Source: an uncultured Megasphaera sp. (GTDB lineage Bacteria > Bacillota > Negativicutes > Veillonellales > Megasphaeraceae). Taken from it: a stretch of DNA of 16,617 bases. Below, one piece after another: positions 15,850-16,617 of this stretch. Both the position numbers and the translations under genes were made by a program. Under the pieces are notes generated by a model. It did not search any database. It saw nothing but the letters and a program-made list of their open reading frames with translations, and had not been told where the DNA came from. The stretch spans positions 1-16,617 of the forward strand of contig URLP01000028.1 in assembly GCA_900548635.1 (NCBI GenBank). The letters run 5' to 3'. The stretch's first letter is position 1, and every line of letters starts with the position of its first letter.

Positions 15850-15858
15850 ATTATACCA
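15850..15858 (-). promoter_or_regulatory. Extended -10 promoter of the FNT-permease operon
   Basis: Minus strand TGGTATAAT (15850-15858) is a perfect -10 with the TG extension. No good -35 is present 17 bases upstream, which fits an extended -10 type or an activated promoter. Transcription would start near 15843, downstream of the first in-frame ATG of the FNT gene. Confidence 0.6.
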
Positions 15859-15913
15859 TGTTTCTTGCCGTGATAGCAGTCGGTAGATTTTCTGCAAAAT
15901 ACATGACCAGCGT

Positions 15914-15952
15914 AACAAAGTGCCGCATTGCCCTGGCTGGCTATGCGGCACT
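15914..15952 (-). terminator. Stem-loop terminator after the hypothetical gene
   Basis: A perfect 10-bp stem, AGTGCCGCAT (15919-15928) against ATGCGGCACT (15943-15952), with further GCC/GGC pairing in the loop, is followed on the minus strand by TTTGTTA. It lies about 65 bases after the stop of the small minus-strand gene and so probably ends that transcript. The U tract is short, which lowers confidence. Confidence 0.6.
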
Positions 15953-15994
15953 CTATGCAGAATCGGATTTAAAGATTTAGAATGGCCGACAAGG

Positions 15995-16006
15995 ATGACC
16001 GGTCAT
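15995..16006. repeat. 12-bp perfect palindrome
   Basis: ATGACCGGTCAT is a perfect 12-bp palindrome just after the end of the small hypothetical gene, in otherwise AT-rich sequence. It may be a protein-binding site or chance; nothing around it decides. Confidence 0.4.
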
Positions 16007-16015
16007 ATTTGCAGT

Positions 16016-16267
16016 TTATTCTTTAGGGTCTATCAAGTATTCTTCCATGTCATCAAAAAAGCCTTCCCTGATCATCTTCTGAACCTTGGGCGTTTTAAAC
16101 ACTTCTTCAATAGGAGTATCCCATTCACCCGAATTGCGTACCCTATAATCAGATATTCTGGCTAGTAATTCTCTTTGAGCATCTTCAGGAAAACTTTTCC
16201 AGGTATCATCTTCAAACCACTCTTCCAGAGATTCTATATCCGCTCTTTTTATATCTTCTACGGTCAT
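16016..16267 (-). CDS. Small acidic hypothetical protein
   Basis: An 83-residue acidic, soluble protein that I do not recognise. It has no signal peptide, membrane segment or cysteine, and is predicted mostly helical, with paired acidic and aromatic stretches (EEWFEDDTWKSF, FFDDMEEYLID). It starts with ATG at 16267, two bases after the stop of the truncated HD-domain reading frame, so the two were one operon. The ribosome binding site is weak, which suggests translational coupling to that upstream gene. Base composition is clearly more AT-rich than the housekeeping genes, a sign of separate origin. A stem-loop terminator follows. With its upstream gene truncated by an insertion element, it may no longer be transcribed. 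Confidence 0.6.
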   Translation of the reverse strand: MTVEDIKRADIESLEEWFEDDTWKSFPEDAQRELLARISDYRVRNSGEWDTPIEEVFKTPKVQKMIREGFFDDMEEYLIDPKE

Positions 16268-16269
16268 TA

Positions 16270-16508
16270 TCAGACTTCATCCCCTGTCAGAATCGCATAG
16301 GCTTTTTTATACTTTTCCACCCGTTTCAAATCCTTGTCTGTTACGTTCGGCAGACGGGTTAAATCCATATTATTTCTTAAATCAGCCTTCTTGACAGCAA
16401 TCGCTAACGGATTACCAGATTTTTTAACTCCCCGTACATAGTCCAGATAGGGTACCTTATCATCATGAGTCAAAAGAGAAACTGCATCGGCTACCTCTTT
16501 TCCGAACA
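16270..16508 (-). pseudogene. 5'-truncated HD-type (p)ppGpp hydrolase-like gene
   Basis: About 78 codons of open frame, FGKEVADAVSLLTHD followed by PYLDYVRGV and NPLAIAVKKADLRNNMDLTR, resemble the second half of the HD domain in small GTP-pyrophosphokinase / (p)ppGpp-hydrolase-like proteins: LTHD...PY..Y, then VK-ADL-NNMDL-RL. The first half, with the H...HD metal site, is missing. The frame runs into a stop exactly at the end of the IS200/IS605-type right end (16509), so the insertion or a linked deletion removed the 5' part. An apparent TTG start at 16473 lies inside the conserved LLTHDD segment and is not a real start. The family call rests on a short stretch and is moderate. Confidence 0.6.
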
Positions 16509-16617
16509 GTCAACTACTCCCGACTAAAGTCGGGAGCTTGTAAGTCGGAACTGCATAGGTACTAACGACATCTAAAAGATGTCTTCCTAAATCCGCCTAC
16601 ATCATCGGGTGGCTGAC
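16509..16617 (-). mobile_element. Right end of an IS200/IS605-family element, continuing beyond the window
   Basis: The minus strand reads a 7-bp hairpin (GACATCT/AGATGTC, 16567-16583), then a 9-bp hairpin, CTCCCGACT/AGTCGGGAG (16517-16536, AA loop), then TAGTTGAC at the border with the HD-gene fragment. A subterminal hairpin next to TTGAC is the layout of the right end of IS200/IS605 elements, where tnpB and its overlapping guide (omega) RNA would lie just upstream, here off the right edge. No inverted repeats or target duplication are expected for this family. No tnpB codons can be confirmed in the 109 bases available. Identity rests on structure and on recall of the family, not on a match. 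Confidence 0.6.

Overview
The window looks like chromosomal DNA from a GC-rich, low-GC-clade relative (Firmicutes/Bacillota), most likely a Megasphaera-like member of the Negativicutes. Three things point that way. The minus strand carries the block yacL-type PIN/TRAM - ispDF (fused) - gltX - cysS - mrnC - rlmB - sigH - secG - rnr, a variant of the Bacillus/Clostridium radA-disA-yacL-ispD-ispF-gltX-cysE-cysS-mrnC-rlmB-yacP-sigH order. Ribosome binding sites are strong AGGAGG types. cysS has a T-box leader. The genus is inference from gene content and base composition; no database search was possible.

Layout. Bases 1-9672 are the housekeeping block, all on the minus strand: RNase R (its C-terminal part runs off the left edge), SecG, SigH, RlmB, Mini-RNase III, CysRS, GluRS, IspDF and a membrane PIN/TRAM protein. 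A sigma-A promoter at about 9712-9741 drives the top of this block. A second promoter with a T-box riboswitch sits before cysS. A third lies inside the end of sigH, in front of secG. Several genes overlap by 4 bp (ATGA or GTGA), as expected for translational coupling.

Bases 9700-13208 hold a divergent two-gene cassette on the plus strand: a small Nudix (MutT-like) hydrolase followed after 9 bp by a 959-residue PLD / superfamily 2 helicase / DUF3427-like protein. It lies where radA-disA should sit beside yacL. The divergent control region has a 50-bp near-perfect inverted repeat and a 10-bp tandem repeat over the putative -35. The cassette is a candidate nucleic-acid-processing or defence module.

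Bases 13209-13808 are a mosaic of clean-edged, still readable fragments of three unrelated housekeeping genes, all on the minus strand: radA with two internal deletions, an internal piece of gatB, and an N-terminal piece of cobJ/cbiH. The helicase stop codon is only 6 bp from the first fragment. This is the most unusual structure in the window: either a deletion/rearrangement scar or an assembly artefact.

Bases 13809-15818 are a two-gene minus-strand operon: an SLC13/ArsB-type anion permease and a YfdC-like formate/nitrite transporter with a cysteine-rich N-terminus, behind an extended -10 promoter. Bases 15850-16617 are AT-richer and look acquired. They hold a small hypothetical gene, a 5'-truncated HD-type (p)ppGpp-hydrolase-like fragment, and at the right edge the hairpin-bearing right end of an IS200/IS605-type element that truncates it.
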